From Planobispora rosea (GTDB lineage Bacteria; Actinomycetota; Actinomycetes; Streptosporangiales; Streptosporangiaceae): 64,000 nucleotides of DNA. A model generated the notes under the pieces. The model was not told the origin of the DNA. It did no database searches and was given only the letters and a program-made list of their open reading frames with translations. Below are positions 60,163 to 64,000 of this stretch, one piece after another. The stretch spans positions 1-64,000 of the forward strand of contig NZ_BMQP01000005.1 in assembly GCF_014648175.1 (NCBI RefSeq), given 5' to 3'. The position numbers and the translations under genes were made by a program. The number at the start of each line of letters is the position of its first letter. The stretch's first letter is position 1.

Positions 60163-61029
60163 TCACTGACCGAGCCCACGATCATCGGAGCGCTGTCGCC
60201 GTCCCGCGCCGGTGACTTCATGACGTGCCCGCTGCTCTACCGGTTCCGGGTGATCGACCGGCTCCCCGAGCCGCCGTCGCCCGCCGCCGTGCGCGGCACG
60301 GTGGTCCACTCGGTCCTGGAGCGCCTCTACGACCTGCCCGCCCCGGCGCGCACCGTGGCCGCGGCCCTCGACCTGCTGGAACCCCAGTGGAACCGGCTCC
60401 TGGAGGAGGAGCCGGCCTACCGCGACATGTTCACCGGGGAGGAGGACCAGGCCGCGTGGCTGGCCCAGGCCCGCGGCATGCTGGAGCGCTACTTCATGCT
60501 GGAGGACCCCAGCCGCCTGGAGCCCGCCGAACGGGAGCTGTACGTCGAGGCGGTGCTCGACAGCGGCCTGATGCTGCGGGGCTACATCGACCGGCTGGAC
60601 GTCGCGCCCACCGGCGAGGTCCGCGTGGTCGACTACAAGACCGGCAGCGCGCCCGGGCCCTCGTTCGAGGCCAAGGCCCTGTTCCAGATGAAGTTCTACG
60701 CGCTCGTGCTGTGGCGGCTGCGCGGTACGGTGCCCCGCCTGCTCCAGCTGATGTACCTCGGCGGCGGCGGCGAGATCCTCCGCTACGCCCCCGACGAGGC
60801 GGACCTGCGCGCCACCGAGCGCAAGGTGCAGGCCCTGTGGCGGGCCATCGAGCGCGCGCTGGACACCGGTGAGTGGGTGGCCCGCCCCAGCCGCCTGTGC
60901 GACTGGTGCAACTACAAGGAGCTGTGCCCGGAGTTCGGCGGCACGCCCCCGCCGCTGCCGGAGCGGCAGCCGGGCGACACGGTGCGCAGCACCCGGCGCA
61001 CCCCCCGGGCCGCCACCGACGAGATCTGA
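60160..61029 (+). CDS. RecB-family nuclease with iron-sulfur cysteines
   Basis: A 289-residue PD-(D/E)XK nuclease-like protein. RGTVVHSVLERL gives the early His, and VVDYKTG the catalytic core. Cys23 plus Cys247, Cys250 and Cys256 (CDWCNYKELC) form the pattern of 4Fe-4S nucleases such as AddB and Cas4. It probably processes DNA ends or flaps. The ATG at 60160 is chosen; the frame upstream is not conserved-looking. It is divergent from the M50 protease, a common actinobacterial pairing. No cas genes are nearby. Confidence 0.9.
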   Translation: MSLTEPTIIGALSPSRAGDFMTCPLLYRFRVIDRLPEPPSPAAVRGTVVHSVLERLYDLPAPARTVAAALDLLEPQWNRLLEEEPAYRDMFTGEEDQAAWLAQARGMLERYFMLEDPSRLEPAERELYVEAVLDSGLMLRGYIDRLDVAPTGEVRVVDYKTGSAPGPSFEAKALFQMKFYALVLWRLRGTVPRLLQLMYLGGGGEILRYAPDEADLRATERKVQALWRAIERALDTGEWVARPSRLCDWCNYKELCPEFGGTPPPLPERQPGDTVRSTRRTPRAATDEI

Positions 61030-61109
61030 GCCCCGGTCCGCCGCGGGGTCATCCCCCGGGAGGAGGAGGATTTCCCCCTTCAGCAGGGTGGTGCCGAGTA
61101 CCGGACGCC

Positions 61110-61124
61110 TAAATTGATTGTGTG
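61110..61124 (+). promoter_or_regulatory. Leaderless promoter of the histidine kinase
   Basis: TAAATT at 61110-61115 lies 6 bases before the GTG at 61122, with no Shine-Dalgarno site. Confidence 0.45.
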
Positions 61125-62402
61125 CGCAACACCCTCGGCGGCCTGCGACCCCGGCTCCGCGACCGTCCCATGATCACGGACGCGGTCCTCGCGACGCTGC
61201 TGACGGCCGCCGCGGTCCTGTTCGCCCACGGATCCGCCCCCGCCGGGGCCCCGCCGGGGCCGGGCGGGCCCACCGGGACGGCCCTGGCCCTGATCACGGC
61301 CGGGTGCCTGGCGACGGCGCTGCGCCGCCTCCGCCCGTTCCTCGTCCTGTGCCTCGTCGTCCTCCTCGACGTGGCGCTGGCCGGCCTGTCGCACAGCGGC
61401 TCGCTCTGGCTCGCCACCCTGCCGCTGATCTACACGACCGCCGCCCACCGCGGCCTCGCCCTCAGTCTGTGCGCGCTCGCGGTGACCTTCTGCGGGCGGA
61501 TCGTCTCCGCGATGGTCAGAGGCGACCTCGGCGACTGGACCGCCCACCTGCTCATGGCCGCGCTCACCGTGACGCTGTGGTCGATCGGCCGGAGCCTGCG
61601 CCTGCGCAGGGCCTACCTGTCGGAACTGCGCGACCGCGCCGAGCGCATGGACCGGGCCCGCGAGGCCGACACCCGCGCGGCCAGGGCCGAGGAGCGCTCC
61701 CGCATCGCCCGGGAACTGCACGACGTGGTCGCCCACCACGTGAGCGTGATGACCGTCCAGGCCGCCGCGGCCCGGCGGGTGCTGGCCAGCAACCCCGACG
61801 GGGCCCGCGAGGCGCTGTCGGCCATCGAGGAGACCGGCCGGGCCGCGATGGCCGAGATGCGCAACATCGTGGGCGTGCTCCGGACCGGCCCCGCCGTACC
61901 CGCCGAGCGGGGGCCGCAGCCCGGCCTGCGGGAGATCGCGTCGCTGGCCGAGCAGATGCGCGAGGCGGGCCTGCCCACGTGCCTGCGGTTCGAGGGCGGC
62001 GGGAGCGCCGAGGCGACCCCGGACGGGGTTCCGCCGCTCCCGCCGGGCGTGGACCTGGCCGTCTACCGGCTGGTCCAGGAGGCGCTCACCAACAGCCTGC
62101 GGCACGCCGGGGAGGGCGCCAGCGCCTGGGTGACCGTACGGCACGAGCCCGGCGAGCTGACCGTCCACATCGAGGACGACGGCCGGGGCCCCCGTGCGGC
62201 CCGGGCCGCGGCGGCCCGGAACGAGGCCGTCCAGGGCGAGGCCGGCGGCGCCGCCGACCGCGGCCGGGCCGCCGCCGAACGGATCGGTCACGGATTGGTC
62301 GGCATTCGCGAACGGGTCGCCCTCTATGGTGGAATCCTGAGGATCGGCCCGCGTCCCGAGGGCGGATTCGAGGTAAAGGCCCGGTTCCCTCTCAAGGACT
62401 GA
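61122..62402 (+). CDS. NarL-type sensor histidine kinase
   Basis: A 426-residue sensor. Four to five transmembrane helices fill residues 18-155, followed by a short coiled segment, the HisKA_3 phospho-acceptor (RIARELHDVVAHH, His200) and an ATPase domain with QEALTNSLRHA and a split GHGLVGIRERV. There is little extracellular sequence, so it probably senses membrane stress or a lipid-soluble signal. A 30-residue Ala/Arg-rich insert lies between the ATP lid motifs. It overlaps neither neighbour but is 4 bases before the regulator gene, so the two are one operon. Confidence 0.92.
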   Translation: MRNTLGGLRPRLRDRPMITDAVLATLLTAAAVLFAHGSAPAGAPPGPGGPTGTALALITAGCLATALRRLRPFLVLCLVVLLDVALAGLSHSGSLWLATLPLIYTTAAHRGLALSLCALAVTFCGRIVSAMVRGDLGDWTAHLLMAALTVTLWSIGRSLRLRRAYLSELRDRAERMDRAREADTRAARAEERSRIARELHDVVAHHVSVMTVQAAAARRVLASNPDGAREALSAIEETGRAAMAEMRNIVGVLRTGPAVPAERGPQPGLREIASLAEQMREAGLPTCLRFEGGGSAEATPDGVPPLPPGVDLAVYRLVQEALTNSLRHAGEGASAWVTVRHEPGELTVHIEDDGRGPRAARAAAARNEAVQGEAGGAADRGRAAAERIGHGLVGIRERVALYGGILRIGPRPEGGFEVKARFPLKD

Positions 62403-62406
62403 CGCG

Positions 62407-63090
62407 ATGACGATCAGAGTGCTGCTGGTGGACGACCAGCCACTGCTGCGCACCGGTTTCCGCCTCATCCTGGAGGCCGAGCCGGATATCACCGTGGTCG
62501 GCGAGGCCGGTGACGGCAAGGCCGCGCAGGACCAGTCCCGGGCGCTCCTCCCCGACGTGGTGCTGATGGACATCCGGATGCCCGGGGTGGACGGCATCGA
62601 GGCGACCCGCCGGATCGCGCGCGAGGCCGCCGCCGGCGCCCACGTGCCCCGCGTGCTGGTCCTGACGACCTTCGATCTGGACGAGTACATCGTCGAGGCC
62701 CTCCGCGCCGGGGCCAGCGGCTTCCTGCTGAAGGACGTCCCGCCGGACGAGCTGGTCCAGGCCATCCGGGTGGTCGCCGCGGGGGACGCCATCGTCGCCC
62801 CGAGCGTCACCCGGCGGCTGCTGGACAGGTTCAGCACCCGCCTGCCCGCGGCCAGCCCGCAGTCCGCCCCCGCCCGCCTGGACCGGCTCACCGAGCGCGA
62901 GCTGGAGGTGCTGCGGCTGATCGCCCGCGGCATGTCCAATGCGGAGATCGCCGCCGAGCTGGTGGTGAGCGAGACGACGGTCAAGACCCACGTGGGCAAC
63001 GTGCTCACCAAGCTGGGCCTGCGCGACCGCGTCCAGGCCGTGGTCCTCGCCTACGAGACCGGCCTGATCACCCCCGGCGCCATCCCGTGA
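62407..63090 (+). CDS. NarL/FixJ response regulator
   Basis: A 227-residue regulator. The receiver domain has Asp9-Asp10, phospho-acceptor Asp55 in VVLMDIRMPG and Lys in FLLKDVPP. The LuxR-type helix-turn-helix (LTERELEVLRLIARGMSNAEIA and VSETTVKTHV) is C-terminal. It is the partner of the kinase upstream. A hairpin follows the stop. Confidence 0.94.
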   Translation: MTIRVLLVDDQPLLRTGFRLILEAEPDITVVGEAGDGKAAQDQSRALLPDVVLMDIRMPGVDGIEATRRIAREAAAGAHVPRVLVLTTFDLDEYIVEALRAGASGFLLKDVPPDELVQAIRVVAAGDAIVAPSVTRRLLDRFSTRLPAASPQSAPARLDRLTERELEVLRLIARGMSNAEIAAELVVSETTVKTHVGNVLTKLGLRDRVQAVVLAYETGLITPGAIP

Positions 63091-63096
63091 CCCCGT

Positions 63097-63127
63097 TCCG
63101 GCGCGCCTGCGGCGCGTCGGCGCCGGA
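63097..63127 (+). terminator. Terminator of the two-component operon
   Basis: TCCGGCGC (63097-63104) pairs with GCGCCGGA (63120-63127); the loop can form a smaller GCGCC/GGCGC stem. It begins 6 bases past the stop. Confidence 0.55.
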
Positions 63128-63230
63128 TCCGGCACGGGCGCAAACCGTTGGCGCGGGGAGCGGACGGTCATCGAGAATCTCCGCACGGCGGAACCGCCGG
63201 AACGCTGATGACCTTTGGAGAACCGCGACG

Positions 63231-64000
63231 ATGACGATCCGTGAGCTGACCCTTGACGACCTGGACGCCTGCCTGGACCTGGCGGGCGGTCGCGGTTGGG
63301 GACGGGAGGAGCGCAAGTGGCGGTTCCTGCTGGAGGGCGGGGAGGGCTACGGGATCACCGATCCCGCGGGCGGGCTGGCGGCCACGGTGATCCTGACCCG
63401 GTACGGCTCCGGTGCGGCGGCCATCAGCATGGTGCTGGTGTCCGAGCGGTACGGCAGGCAGGGGCTGGGCGGGCGGATCGTGCAGCACGCGGTGGAGCGG
63501 GCCGGCGGGGCGACCGTGTTCCTGAACGCGACCTCGATGGGGCGCCCGCTCTACGAGCGGCTCGGTTTCCGGGTGACGGGCGCGGCGGCCATGCACCTGG
63601 GCGTCTTCACCGGGCGGGCGGCCGGGGCCTCCCGCGTGGCCGTACCCGGGGATCTGAAGGAGATCATCGCTCTCGACGCGGAGGTCACGGGCGCGGACCG
63701 GTCGGAGACCCTGGCGAGGTACGCGGACTTCGCCGCGGAGATCCGGGTGATCGGCGACGGCCGTGAGATCACCGGCTACGCCGGGATGTGGCACAACCTC
63801 ACCAACACGGTCATCGGACCGGTGATCGCCCCGGACACCGCCGCGGCCCGGGCGCTGATCTCCGATCTCGCGTCCCAGGTGGACCGCCCGGTCCGGGTGG
63901 AGGTCGGGGAGGACCGCCCGGAACTGGCGGCGTGGCTGGACGGCCACGGCGTGACGGCGGGCATGCGGACCTCGGACATGGTCCTGGGCGGCGGGCCGCT
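63231..64000 (+). CDS. GNAT acetyltransferase, cut by the window edge
   Basis: The first 256 codons of a GNAT protein. MTIRELTLDDLDACLDLAG opens the fold, VSERYGRQGLGGRIVQHAVE is the acetyl-CoA loop and NATSMGRPLYERLGF the conserved C-terminal motif of the first domain. A second, weaker domain follows (YAGMWHNLTNTVIGPVIA...). The gene runs past 64000. GGAG lies 11 bases before the ATG at 63231. The substrate is unknown. Confidence 0.85.
   Translation, partial: MTIRELTLDDLDACLDLAGGRGWGREERKWRFLLEGGEGYGITDPAGGLAATVILTRYGSGAAAISMVLVSERYGRQGLGGRIVQHAVERAGGATVFLNATSMGRPLYERLGFRVTGAAAMHLGVFTGRAAGASRVAVPGDLKEIIALDAEVTGADRSETLARYADFAAEIRVIGDGREITGYAGMWHNLTNTVIGPVIAPDTAAARALISDLASQVDRPVRVEVGEDRPELAAWLDGHGVTAGMRTSDMVLGGGP

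Noticed and set aside
60160..61029. Cas4 of a CRISPR system
   Set aside because: The Fe-S cysteine pattern is shared with Cas4, but there are no repeats, spacers or other cas genes. Pairing with an M50 protease gene is usual for the non-CRISPR family.

Overview
The window is high-GC DNA (GC-rich third codon positions, many GTG starts, leaderless-type TANNNT promoters) from an actinomycete. It carries a complete Pup-proteasome gene set, actinobacterial DUF3866 and RNB-nuclease genes, and the pafA-FKBP-FKBP-...-pafB-pafC-tatA-tatC-helY order known from Streptomyces and relatives. A member of Streptosporangiaceae or a close family is the likeliest source; this is inferred from gene content only. 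I see no rRNA, tRNA, CRISPR array, insertion sequence or prophage.

Layout. 1-2.6 kb: 5' part of a multi-HAMP sensor kinase (minus), a doubtful 52-codon ORF and an RNB-domain ribonuclease (plus). 2.9-18.1 kb: a mostly minus-strand block of prcB-prcA, pafA, two FKBP lipoproteins, a cysteine-rich HTH regulator and DUF3291, pafB-pafC, tatA-tatC, a lipid kinase and helY, with DUF3866 divergent inside it. 18.3-27.9 kb: a plus-strand operon for a sugar ABC importer with its own ATPase, a PHP phosphoesterase, a Gfo/Idh/MocA oxidoreductase and a GH38 alpha-mannosidase. 28.1 kb: pup, alone on the minus strand. 28.5-35.1 kb: plus-strand genes for a small membrane protein, two Ser/Thr kinases, a PAS-GGDEF-EAL protein, a PadR regulator, a 26-residue peptide and an SRPBCC protein. 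35.1-41.2 kb: a minus-strand cobalamin operon behind a cobalamin riboswitch: cbtB, cbtA, histidine phosphatase, ChlI/ChlD-type chelatase, cobO, cobB. 41.3-47.2 kb: dop, an acyltransferase, mpa and trmI. 47.3-52.9 kb: tandem GNAT, a GAF-like protein, a TetR/PfkB/aminotransferase group and a third kinase. 53-64 kb: an antiporter with a stress-type tail, an oxidoreductase/membrane/FHA operon, a site-2 protease, a RecB-type Fe-S nuclease, a two-component system and a GNAT cut by the right edge.

How it fits together. PafA attaches Pup to lysines, Dop removes it, Mpa unfolds pupylated proteins into the PrcBA core, and PafBC is the linked DNA-damage regulator. All parts are present on one strand, but pup, dop and mpa are separated by foreign-looking blocks: about 10 kb of sugar genes between prcB and pup, 13 kb between pup and dop, and an acyltransferase between dop and mpa. 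The cobalt/B12 operon and the mannoside operon look like self-contained modules set into this locus. Three small soluble kinases and one FHA protein suggest local phospho-signalling, though no link between them is shown by the sequence.
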